A DNA stretch of 33,800 nt from contig CANJSS010000016.1 of NCBI GenBank assembly GCA_947476955.1, forward strand, positions 1-33,800, in the 5' to 3' direction. The DNA is from Flavobacteriales bacterium. Its GTDB lineage: Bacteria; Bacteroidota; Bacteroidia; Flavobacteriales_D; Crocinitomicaceae. This document shows, piece after piece, positions 26,490 through 33,800 of the stretch (within the stretch, counting starts at the first letter, position 1; the number at the start of each line of letters is the position of its first letter). Under the pieces are notes generated by a model. It had not been told where the DNA came from. It did no database searches and worked only from the letters and a program-made list of their open reading frames with translations. The position numbers were made by a program, and so were the translations under genes.

Positions 26490-27257
26490 TTATGTTAAAC
26501 CCAATACATCCGTTATCTGAACGGCTAATAAATCAATTATGAATACGAGAAGTGAGGCAATCACAACCGCAGAATTTGCTGATTGTCCAACTCCCTCAGT
26601 TCCTTTTTCGGAATTAAATCCTTTATAACAGCCGATTATTCCTATAATAAAACCAAAGAAAAAAGTTTTAATCAATGCAGGAAAAACATCGCTAAATTCC
26701 AATGTTTCAAAGACTTGTGTCCAAAATAAATCCCAACTTACAACGCCCTGAATATTAGCTCCAAGGTAAGCACCGTATAAGGATACCGCATTTGCGAAAA
26801 TTGCGAGCAGGGGTATCATAATTGTCGTTGCAATAACGCGCGTTACAACCAAGTATTTATAAGGATTTGTTCCAGAAACTTCCATTGCGTCGATTTGCTC
26901 TGTTACTTTCATAGAACCGAGTTCAGCTCCGATTCCAGAGCCAATTTTTCCAGCACATATCAATGCGGTAATTACGGGTGCAATTTCACGAACTAAAGAA
27001 ACAGATACCATCTTTGGTAACCACGATTCCGCACCAAATTCTACAAGGGTTGGCCGCGATTGAATGGTTATTACAAGTCCCATTATAAAAGCTGTAATTG
27101 CAACCAAACCGAGCGATTTGTAGCCAATAAAAAAGCATTGCCTTAGTAGTTCTGAAAACTCTAATCTTGGTTTAAAAACTTCGATAAAAAATCTTCCTGT
27201 GAATCGCGTAATCTCTCCAGTTTCATTAAATAGATTGCGGATATCTTGTGTCAGCAT
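26490..27257 (-). CDS. mlaE: MlaE-like ABC transporter permease
   Basis: 255 residues from ATG 27257 (MLTQDIRNLFNETGE). The ORF-track start at 27305 is TTG and overlaps the preceding stop codon, so it is kept only as an alternative. Typical MlaE features: an amphipathic N-terminal helix, then a core of membrane segments (LGLVAITAFIMGLVITI, VITALICAGKIGSGIGAELG, IMIPLLAIFANAVSLYGAYLG, FFFGFIIGIIGCYKGF, VVIASLLVFIIDLLAV) and the conserved GSMKVTEQIDAMEVSGTNPY loop that contacts the ATPase. Inner-membrane part of the phospholipid transporter. Confidence 0.94.
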   Translation of the reverse strand: MLTQDIRNLFNETGEITRFTGRFFIEVFKPRLEFSELLRQCFFIGYKSLGLVAITAFIMGLVITIQSRPTLVEFGAESWLPKMVSVSLVREIAPVITALICAGKIGSGIGAELGSMKVTEQIDAMEVSGTNPYKYLVVTRVIATTIMIPLLAIFANAVSLYGAYLGANIQGVVSWDLFWTQVFETLEFSDVFPALIKTFFFGFIIGIIGCYKGFNSEKGTEGVGQSANSAVVIASLLVFIIDLLAVQITDVLGLT

Positions 27258-27301
27258 AGTTCTTGAGATTAAATCTAAAATGGGAGTAAAATAGAAACTT
27301 T

Positions 27302-27730
27302 TCAAAGCGATTTACTTTTTGAGTCTTCTGTAAAGAATAATTTAACTTGCGCAATAATTTGTTCTAACGTCATGGAATCTGCTTTTTCTACGGCTTTCAA
27401 ACGAGCGGCCAATAGCGTATCTTTAAGAAAGACATCTCTGAGTTGCGTCTTCAGCAAACCAGGTCCAAAAACATAAATTTCACCCGAATTTTTAGTGGTT
27501 TCTATAACATTTTTAAGGAATAGGGTTGTTTGGTGTTTTCTTCTTTCCTCAATTTTTTTTTCTTTGGCAATGTTTTTTTTTGCCTTGAAAATGTCATTAT
27601 CTAATTCATTTTCAGGGTGAACTGCCGTTTCAATATTCGAATTTAGTTCTATTACGTTTTCAATCGAATTGTTCAATTTTACGATTATTGCTTTTGAACT
27701 ATCAATCCATATCCCTATCTTATTACTCAT
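27302..27730 (-). CDS. Small eRF1/baeRF-like protein at the head of the mla operon
   Basis: 142 residues, no signal peptide. It starts MSNKIGIWIDSSKAIIVKL and ends with IYVFGPGLLKTQLRDVFLKD ... KADSMTLEQIIAQVKLFF. The beginning (an IWIDxxKA strand) and the GPGxxKxxL turn resemble the short bacterial proteins annotated as 'translational machinery protein' that have an eRF1 domain 1/baeRF-like fold, with a charged linker in the middle (KNIAKEKKIEERRKH). The eRF1-type GGQ motif is absent. It precedes mlaE directly and its stop overlaps the alternative TTG of mlaE. Link to lipid transport unknown; it may be just a passenger of the operon. The family call rests on my memory of the pattern. Confidence 0.7.
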   Translation of the reverse strand: MSNKIGIWIDSSKAIIVKLNNSIENVIELNSNIETAVHPENELDNDIFKAKKNIAKEKKIEERRKHQTTLFLKNVIETTKNSGEIYVFGPGLLKTQLRDVFLKDTLLAARLKAVEKADSMTLEQIIAQVKLFFTEDSKSKSL

Positions 27731-28090
27731 ACATTGTGTTTTAAAAGGTTCCCTTTTTTAAGACTTAAAACAAAACAAGAAGGATATCTAGGAAATGTAA
27801 AACACCAACAAAAATGCCTATTTCTGCAAAATGAATGAGTTATTCTGCTGAGAGAAGTTGTCATAAAACGTCGTTTTTATTTTTTTACTAATGATAAAAA
27901 ACACACGTCTAATGGAAAATAATAGAATTGATTATGCCGATTTAGTTACACCACTAATTTAAATATTTTTCGCGTAAAACCAAATTCTTGGTGGAATTAA
28001 ATTTACCAAGATTTAAAAAATAGAAATGGGAACAAAGATTTTAGCCAATTTCACGCTGCGAAATACATTTCAACAGATGTTCAAAATGTA
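27731..28090. other. Intergenic region, nothing firm
   Basis: 360 AT-rich bases upstream of the mla operon and downstream of the DUF1801 gene. I see no consensus promoter. An AAAACG-t-CGTTTT inverted repeat followed by T-rich sequence at 27865-27886 is weak. The ATG at 27912 opens only 16 codons, so no gene is called. Confidence 0.5.
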
Positions 28091-28549
28091 TTACTTCCTT
28101 TTAAATTTTGTTTCATAAAGATTAATCCATTGCTCGACGGTCATTTTTTTCATTAAATCAGCTAGTAAGTGCATAGGAATGTGCTCCATTTTTTTAAATC
28201 GAATACAACTTTTACCCATATCTAATTTTTGATTGGAATGTTTTGGGTATTCCTTCAAAAACCAATTGTATAGATTTTCATCCGCGTAAATTCCCATGTG
28301 GTAAATTGCAATAAAATTCTTCTGAGATGCAATTGCTAAAAAGGGAAGGGGAAGTTTAGAATCGCAATGGTAACCGCTTGGATAGATGGAATGCGGTACA
28401 ACATACCCAATCATTCCATAGGACATTTCTTCTTTAAATCCAGGAGGTAAATTGGCGATTATGTTTTCTCTTAAGTTCTGAAAAATAGCTTTTCTATCTT
28501 CTGGTAATTGTGCAATATATTCTTCCGGATTTTCCGCTTTTACCTGCAT
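28091..28549 (-). CDS. DUF1801 domain-containing protein
   Basis: 152 residues. It opens with AENPEEYIAQLPEDRKAIFQNLRENI, then MSYGMIGYVVP and the LPLPFLAIASQKNFIAIYHMGIY segment, the standard layout of the DUF1801 (YdhG-like) fold. Conserved features further on include KLDMGKSCIRFKKMEHIP near the C-terminus. The family is small, cytosolic and of unknown biochemical role. Gaps of about 165 bases or more on both sides suggest it is transcribed alone. Confidence 0.9.
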   Translation of the reverse strand: MQVKAENPEEYIAQLPEDRKAIFQNLRENIIANLPPGFKEEMSYGMIGYVVPHSIYPSGYHCDSKLPLPFLAIASQKNFIAIYHMGIYADENLYNWFLKEYPKHSNQKLDMGKSCIRFKKMEHIPMHLLADLMKKMTVEQWINLYETKFKRK

Positions 28550-28716
28550 TTGTTCATTTTTATGACAATTTTACGAATAAAAAATTAGGGATTTAGTGTG
28601 TCTGAAAAAAATCTTGTAAAATAATTAAATTGAATGGATGATTAAGAACGAGAGTTGAAAATAGAAAATCCAGGTAGAAATTAAAACCATTAAATGCTTC
28701 GCGTTTTCTTATAATT

Positions 28717-29433
28717 TCATTCTAAAATAAGTTTTCCACTCGAACTTTCTTCCATTTTGACAATCTCAGGCGGATTTCCTTTGACATATAAATTTCCTTC
28801 TCCAGAAAGTTTGTAAGTCACGGATTCTGTGCAGAAAATCCTGCAATCTCCTTTCGAAGCGTTTTCAATTAAAGCAGTATTTGTATGCAGTTTACTGGCA
28901 TCAACAGCCATTAATGCAACGTTCCAAATTTTAAGGACGTTTATATTTCCCATCAAGGTTAGTTTACCGCCGCAAGGAAAATTATTCCAGTAATAAAATG
29001 TTTCACATTGTAGATCCAACGTTGCTTGATTTAATTTACTTGTCATAACCAATCCAATTTCATCCCCAATCAGCGTATTATCAGTTATAATATTGCACGT
29101 TTCATTTGCCGTAATTTTTGAAAGTTTATTTACCATAAGAAAAATTACAACTTTGTTTTTTCCTGGATGCATCCAATTTCCATTGTACTTATTTTCAATA
29201 TTTAAGGTGTTGTTTTCAATGGAAATTGTAATTTTTTCCAGAATTTTTTGTGCTGCTTCAATTTTTATAGTGTTTGCCGAGCCTTGAATAAGGTGCACCT
29301 CAAAAACACTATTTAAAACTAAACTGTCAAATTCCTCTAAACTTTTCTCGAAGGTTTCTTTTGCTAGTTGCTTTTTACAGGATGTACTTGCAAATGCACT
29401 AATTATAAGTAATATAAAAATCCCTTTTTTCAT
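28717..29433 (-). CDS. GIN-domain (DUF2807) lipoprotein
   Basis: 238 residues, signal peptide and lipobox (IISAFASTSCKK). After the linker, FDSLVLNSVFEVHLIQGSANTIKIEA is the opening of the GIN/DUF2807 beta-helix domain, followed by the rungs LNIENKYNGNWMHPG, KITANETCNIITDN, YKLSGEGNLYVKGNPPE and the final LILE. These proteins form a right-handed beta-helix in the envelope; their role is unclear, though adhesion or polysaccharide binding is often suggested. It overlaps the upstream PagL-like gene by 4 bases (ATGA), so translation is coupled and a shared envelope role is likely. Confidence 0.9.
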   Translation of the reverse strand: MKKGIFILLIISAFASTSCKKQLAKETFEKSLEEFDSLVLNSVFEVHLIQGSANTIKIEAAQKILEKITISIENNTLNIENKYNGNWMHPGKNKVVIFLMVNKLSKITANETCNIITDNTLIGDEIGLVMTSKLNQATLDLQCETFYYWNNFPCGGKLTLMGNINVLKIWNVALMAVDASKLHTNTALIENASKGDCRIFCTESVTYKLSGEGNLYVKGNPPEIVKMEESSSGKLILE

Positions 29434-30530
29434 TTTGTTCTAGTAAAAAAGTAACCAAATCCTAGTTCTGGATAATCTAAAATATGGAGATGTGATTTCA
29501 TCGAAAAGCTTATTAGAAATGTATCGTTAAATTTCCATCGCAGAATTGCCCTATTGTACATAGTTTTTTTTGCAACATGGTCGGTCATTCCTATATAAAT
29601 TCCTTCCTGTAAAATAAAACTGAATCGGTCGTAAACCAATTCTTGGGAAAAATGAATACCTGTTCGGAAATCGTACATGGAGGTGTATTTTTCTGCACCT
29701 GGAACATTCATTTCCGTTTTGGTGGAGGAATCATAAAACAGATCCAAACCGCCTCCAATATGCAATTTTCGTTTCCAATGAAATTTATATTCACCTGAAA
29801 GAGAAGAGGTAATGTAAACGGTTGATTGTAAAGCTCTCGTATGCTTTCCGCCAACTGCAGCAATAAATGCCACTTCGTGTTTTTTATCCGGGACAGGTAG
29901 TATCGTTTTCGTAAAAGGAGTTTGCTCTCCAATCGAATAATTAATTCCTGTAAATGCAGTGAAGGTATTCACTCCTAAATTTGGCTCAGCCATGTTGGCG
30001 TTCGAATAATGACTAAAAGAAAGTCCGGCGTTCAAATAAATTTTTTCTGTAAGCATAAATCGGGAACTTAATTTGAAGTTGAAATGTACATTGAAATGAG
30101 AACCAACTGAAATATTTTCAAAATTACTTTCTAAGTCAAATTTTTTGGTGGCATAACCCAAACCCAAACCAAATTGGTTCGCTAATTGAAATTTCTTTTT
30201 ACGAATAAAAAAGGATTGAAAATAGGGGTAAATCGCATATTCTTCTCCAAATACTTTTTGATTTCCAAGTGTTGAAAAGGAAAAAGTCAAACCGAATTCC
30301 GGGTATTTATATGCTTGTTCCCAACTGGTTTTTCCAGTCGTTTTTTTAGTTAAACTCAATTCAAATCCTAGAATTGGTTTTTCAACAAGGTAATTGAAAT
30401 GCTGGTATTCTGGTAAAACAAAGCCATAATTACCATCGAAACGAAGGGATAGATTATTGCCGGGTTTCTGTGAATATAGGGTAAGAGGTAATATTAATAT
30501 GAGTATCCCTATTTTCCAGTCGCAGTTCAT
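29430..30530 (-). CDS. Acyloxyacyl hydrolase / PagL-like outer membrane lipid A 3-O-deacylase candidate
   Basis: 366 residues from ATG 30530 (MNCDWKIGILILILPLTLYSQ, a signal peptide); the ORF-track start adds MLLLLLIKKIS and is less likely. Beta-barrel strands run through the protein. The segment FSHYSNANMAEPNLGVNTF matches the PagL active-site strand, with the catalytic His-x-Ser pair in HYS. PagL-type enzymes remove the 3-O acyl chain from lipid A in the outer membrane. The protein is longer than classical PagL (about 170 residues), as is usual for Bacteroidota members, and may have further strands or a second activity. Its stop overlaps the start of the GIN lipoprotein gene. Confidence 0.8.
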   Translation of the reverse strand: MNCDWKIGILILILPLTLYSQKPGNNLSLRFDGNYGFVLPEYQHFNYLVEKPILGFELSLTKKTTGKTSWEQAYKYPEFGLTFSFSTLGNQKVFGEEYAIYPYFQSFFIRKKKFQLANQFGLGLGYATKKFDLESNFENISVGSHFNVHFNFKLSSRFMLTEKIYLNAGLSFSHYSNANMAEPNLGVNTFTAFTGINYSIGEQTPFTKTILPVPDKKHEVAFIAAVGGKHTRALQSTVYITSSLSGEYKFHWKRKLHIGGGLDLFYDSSTKTEMNVPGAEKYTSMYDFRTGIHFSQELVYDRFSFILQEGIYIGMTDHVAKKTMYNRAILRWKFNDTFLISFSMKSHLHILDYPELGFGYFFTRTK

Positions 30531-30854
30531 ACTTATTTTTTTTATTAAAAGTAATAATAACAATCCTTCTTACAGCTACATTATATAACTATTAATCTTC
30601 ATTATTTTTTATTTATATAAAATTTTCTCCCGTTTTTAAATAGTTAATATCCTAAAATCGAAAGCAATATTTACGGATTAAAAAGTGGGTAACTAATTAA
30701 TTAAATTTGAAAAGCCATTTATTTTACAAGCGGTTTCAAAGTATCACTCTTACTTTGAATAAGCAGAGAATATAAAACAGAGCAGGAAATACCTGAGGAT
30801 TAGTCCAAATTAACTAAAAAAAATATTGGAGCAGAGAAACACCCTTTATAGTCA
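30531..30854. other. Intergenic region, no gene seen
   Basis: About 320 AT-rich bases between the M16 gene terminator and the PagL-like gene. Neither strand has a credible ORF, a tRNA or a consensus -7/-33 pair. It must contain the promoter of the minus-strand PagL/GIN operon, which I cannot locate. Confidence 0.5.
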
Positions 30855-30894
30855 TAAAAAAGCCGTTCCATTTTTAAATGAAACGGCTTTTTTT
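30855..30894 (-). terminator. Terminator of the M16 peptidase operon
   Basis: AAAAAAGCCGTT-CCATTT-ttaAATGA-AACGGCTTTTTTT: a long stem with one mismatch, flanked by A and T runs, 15 bases after the M16 stop codon. It may work in both directions. Confidence 0.88.
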
Positions 30895-30908
30895 AATTAT
30901 TTTAATGT

Positions 30909-32990
30909 CTATTTAAAGCTTTTTAAATCGCCTGAACCATTTATAAGTATAGAAGTGATTTTTCCATTAAAAACAACTTCACCCATTGCGATGGTTACGG
31001 AATGAGGAAATAATATTCCATCAACTTCTTTATAGTCGCTATAATTAGATGTTGTTTCTTGAACTACTTCTCCTTCTTTTTGTATGGATATGGATTGTAA
31101 TTTGAGGAAAGTTTTTGTATCGAAGTAGTCAAATGTTTCCGTTGCCCCATTTAATACTTTCAATACATAAACATCACTACCATTTTGATTTTCAATTCCT
31201 ACAAGTTCGGTATTCAATCCTTCACTTGCGTAATTCATTTCGGGGAATAGTCCAGTCATTTTCTGCTTTGAATTGATTTCATCCTCCGTATAGTTTTTGG
31301 ATCCAGTTTGCATATTTGATGAAGCTCCTGTTTTCCCATCGAAAAATGATTTTTGAAATGTCATTCCTTGCCCTTCTAATTTTTGTCCTTCCATGTTTGG
31401 AGAAATCCAAAGTCGTGTCGATTTCAAAGGAAAAGGAATTTGTGCCATGCTCAATTCTGTTTGTTCCTCTACGGATTTGATTTTCTTTAATTTCTTTGTG
31501 GCTGAATTTAAAGAAGTGGTTTTTGTAACAGATAAAATATATTTTTCAATTAATTGTTCTTTGGTAATATCCGCTTTTTTCAAATCTTTCACTTCATTAC
31601 CATACGCATCTAGAAATTCTATTTTTCCATCGGCATCGAATTGTTTCAATCGTTCGATTATCTGATCGTTTCCAACAACGACAATATTGCAATTTTTTGA
31701 GGTGAAATATTTTTGTGCCATCGTTAAAACTGCTTCTTTGTTTACTGCTTCCAAACGTGTAAGGTACGTTTGATAGTATTGTTTGTCTAATTCATTTTTG
31801 ATAATGTTTAAAGCAAAACGCGCAATAGTCTGAGGGCGTTCCAAAGAACGCGCAAAACCTCCAGCCATAGATGATTTTGTAAGATTTAACTCTTCATCTT
31901 TCACATATCCATTCGTAATATTATCCAATTCAAATAAAATTTGTATGATGGCAGAATCCGTAACATCGTTTCTGAAATTTCCACCGATCGACATCCAAGA
32001 ACCATCTTCTGTGATGTTCAAAGAAGAATAACAGCCATACGTGTATGCTTTGTCTTCGCGAAGATTTTGCATTAAACGTGTACCAAAACCACCGCCACCA
32101 AGTATTCCATTTAAAACAGTTAACGGCAATTGATCTTCATCACCTGTTCTAATTTTCATTGGAAATGATATTTGAATCACAGATTGAACAGCACCAGGCT
32201 TTTTAACGAAAACAACACGATTCCCCTTGTTTAGATTGCCATCACCAGCATCTTTTTTAAATGGTTCCGTTCCTTCCCATTTCAAGAAATATTGATCAAC
32301 TAAGGCAATTGCTTGACTTTTCGTAATATCACCAATAATTACCAAATAACTTCCTTTTGGGGTAAAGGTTGATTTGAAATAGTTCAAAACATCTGCGCGA
32401 GAAATAGCATTTAAGGTTTCCTCGGTCATAATTTCACCATACGGATGGTTGAGGAAATTTGCCTTTTTCTCGGCATTATCTGCCATGGATCCCGGATCTG
32501 ACTTTGCTGCCATCAAACTAGATTCATTTTGTTTTTTGATCCGGTCAAATTCTGTTTGGGGGAAATTAGCATTCATCAAAACGTCCGAAAACAATATTAA
32601 ACCTTTATCCATGTGTTTGGTCAAACAAGAAAGAGATAATGAAGTTGCACTGGCATCGATGGATGCACCAATATAATCTTTCTCATTGTCCAATTGATCT
32701 TTTGTACGATTGTTCGTTCCGGAAAGAATCATGGATCCTGCAATCGAAGACAATCCGGCTTTTGAACCTTCTATTTGCGGATCAGCACCCATCACCAAAT
32801 CAAAAGAAACTTTAGGTAATTTGTGATTTTCAGACAATATAACAGTAATACCATTAGAAGTTTTGAAAACTTCAGAATCCTTAATATTAATTATTGGGGC
32901 TTTAGCTGGTGCTGGTTGAATCGATCGATCCAATTGACCAAAAAGCACTGCTGGGAAAATAATTCCAGTAAAAATGATTAACTTTTTCAT
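30909..32990 (-). CDS. M16 family protein, non-catalytic subunit with C-terminal LolA-like domain
   Basis: 693 residues with a signal peptide (MKKLIIFTGIIFPAVLFGQ). M16 domain N (about 40-240) begins VFKTSNGITVILSENHKLPKVSF. At the position of the HxxEH zinc motif the sequence is GLSSIAGSMILSGT, so the zinc ligands and catalytic Glu are lost. Domain C (about 240-450) is present, with VLNGILGGGGFGTRLMQNLRE. The last ~190 residues differ: EGQKLEGQGMTFQ ... YFDTKTFLKLQSISIQ ... YSDYKEVDGILFPHSV resembles an outer membrane lipoprotein-sorting (LolA-like) beta domain. In Bacteroidota, such inactive subunits pair with an active M16 subunit encoded next door, here 12 bases upstream. Probably a periplasmic peptidase complex. 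Confidence 0.9.
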   Translation of the reverse strand: MKKLIIFTGIIFPAVLFGQLDRSIQPAPAKAPIINIKDSEVFKTSNGITVILSENHKLPKVSFDLVMGADPQIEGSKAGLSSIAGSMILSGTNNRTKDQLDNEKDYIGASIDASATSLSLSCLTKHMDKGLILFSDVLMNANFPQTEFDRIKKQNESSLMAAKSDPGSMADNAEKKANFLNHPYGEIMTEETLNAISRADVLNYFKSTFTPKGSYLVIIGDITKSQAIALVDQYFLKWEGTEPFKKDAGDGNLNKGNRVVFVKKPGAVQSVIQISFPMKIRTGDEDQLPLTVLNGILGGGGFGTRLMQNLREDKAYTYGCYSSLNITEDGSWMSIGGNFRNDVTDSAIIQILFELDNITNGYVKDEELNLTKSSMAGGFARSLERPQTIARFALNIIKNELDKQYYQTYLTRLEAVNKEAVLTMAQKYFTSKNCNIVVVGNDQIIERLKQFDADGKIEFLDAYGNEVKDLKKADITKEQLIEKYILSVTKTTSLNSATKKLKKIKSVEEQTELSMAQIPFPLKSTRLWISPNMEGQKLEGQGMTFQKSFFDGKTGASSNMQTGSKNYTEDEINSKQKMTGLFPEMNYASEGLNTELVGIENQNGSDVYVLKVLNGATETFDYFDTKTFLKLQSISIQKEGEVVQETTSNYSDYKEVDGILFPHSVTIAMGEVVFNGKITSILINGSGDLKSFK

Positions 32991-33002
32991 AATAGTCCCT
33001 TA

Positions 33003-33800
33003 TTATTTTTCTTTTGGTAAATAGTGCAGGATTATGCGCGCATCCTGCGTGAAATAGGTATTTGCAACCCGCATAATATCTTCACGTGTAACTTTCATGT
33101 AATTTTCTAATTGTGTATTTACTCGGTTTGCAGATCCATAATACACGTAATCATCTGCCAAGTTTTCAGCAATTCCAGCAATGGAAGAATTAGAAGAAAC
33201 CAAATTATTCTCAAACTGGTTTTGGACTTTCTCAAATTCTTCTTGCGAAATCAAATTTATTTTGATTAAATCAATTTGAGCATCAAACTCTTTTTGAATA
33301 CTATCTAAACTAATTCCTTTGGCCGCTATGGCCGCAAAAATACCAAGTCCTGAATCTTCTAGTCCATAGTTGAAAGAAAAAGCAAAAGTTGCCATTTCTT
33401 TTTTCTCTACGACAGTTTTATTGATCCGAGAACTACTTCCGCCTGACAATACTTCGTTCATCATTTCTAGCGCATAAACATCTGGATGAGTTTGTGCCGG
33501 GAATTTATATCCCATAAATAACGCTGGAAGTTCAATGTTGTCATAAACAATATCTTTTGTAATTCCTGTAAGTTTCTTTGTGTCTTTTGCAGGACGCGGA
33601 ATGTCAATTGGTTTAGTTGAATAGCTTGCAATTATTTTTTTTGCCTCAGGATTTTTGGAATTCATAAAATCTTTCGCATCAAATTTAGACTTTGCAATTT
33701 TATATGTTTTTTCAAAGTTCTCATCGCTTAAATTCTCATAATCGCGCAATAAATTTATTGCCTGACCCTTTGGAATTGATGTGAAATAGGTATTAATCCA
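33003..33800 (-). CDS. M16 family peptidase, catalytic-type subunit, 5'-partial
   Basis: The frame stays open to the right window edge (WINTYFTSIPKGQAINLL before the ORF-track TTG), so the N-terminal half, including any HxxEH motif, is outside. The visible 265 residues hold the end of the first M16 domain pair and the C domain (PALFMGYKFPAQTHPDVYALEMMNEVLSGGSSSRINK), ending in RIILHYLPKEK. By pairing with the next gene, this is expected to be the zinc-carrying subunit; that cannot be checked here. Periplasmic peptide degradation is the likely role. Confidence 0.88.
   Translation of the reverse strand, partial: WINTYFTSIPKGQAINLLRDYENLSDENFEKTYKIAKSKFDAKDFMNSKNPEAKKIIASYSTKPIDIPRPAKDTKKLTGITKDIVYDNIELPALFMGYKFPAQTHPDVYALEMMNEVLSGGSSSRINKTVVEKKEMATFAFSFNYGLEDSGLGIFAAIAAKGISLDSIQKEFDAQIDLIKINLISQEEFEKVQNQFENNLVSSNSSIAGIAENLADDYVYYGSANRVNTQLENYMKVTREDIMRVANTYFTQDARIILHYLPKEK

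Noticed and set aside
27912-27962. 16-codon ORF starting MENNRIDYAD
   Set aside because: Too short, with no neighbours or continuation in other frames to suggest a gene remnant.

Overview
The window is AT-rich DNA from a member of the Bacteroidota, most likely a Flavobacteriales lineage; I lean towards a Crocinitomicaceae/Fluviicola-like genome but cannot prove it. The evidence is type IX secretion (T9SS) cargo with both type A and type B C-terminal domains, a PorP/SprF protein, SusC-style TonB receptor architecture, GIN-domain and other Bacteroidota lipoproteins, start codons mostly without Shine-Dalgarno sequences, and promoters of the Bacteroidota type (TTTG-N19-TAnnTTTG). It reads as ordinary chromosome. 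I see no insertion sequence, prophage or CRISPR array.

Layout. 1-3050 (+): end of a large HYR/gliding-motility-type secreted protein, then PorP/SprF and an OmpA-family protein, a typical T9SS cell-surface operon. 3149-5524 (-): a T9SS type A secreted protein, convergent with the former and sharing a terminator. 5525-5984: a palindrome-rich gap. 6047-8659 (-): clpB. 8908-9816 (+): a glucosaminidase with LysM. 10008-11534 (+): a helical-repeat protein of unknown role. 11552-13927 (-): a lipoprotein plus a FadL-like barrel. 14010-16172 (+): proS and an unknown partner. 16190-16762 (+): a consensus promoter, twin tRNA-Glu genes and rpsT. 16785-18524 (+): a putative porin.

18525-18956 is a gene-free gap holding a well-formed structured RNA candidate on the minus strand: a symmetric 17/17-nt internal bubble between two stems, with a consensus-like promoter placed right at its 5' end. 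It resembles a 6S-type RNA and is the observation I would follow first. Then come fabG, two lipoproteins sharing an unusual four-cysteine pattern, and a three-gene set (small Cys/His protein, TonB-dependent receptor, lipoprotein) that looks like an uptake locus, perhaps for a metal.

The last third is almost all minus strand: a SlyD-like FKBP isomerase; an Mla-type lipid-transport operon (mlaE, mlaF, mlaD) headed by a small eRF1/baeRF-like protein; a DUF1801 protein; a PagL-like outer-membrane lipid A deacylase candidate overlapping a GIN-domain lipoprotein; and a pair of M16 peptidase subunits. In the pair, the complete subunit has lost the HxxEH zinc motif and carries an extra C-terminal domain, while the other runs off the window edge. 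Much of the region therefore concerns the cell envelope: secretion, lipid transport, lipid A and peptidoglycan remodelling, and outer-membrane uptake.
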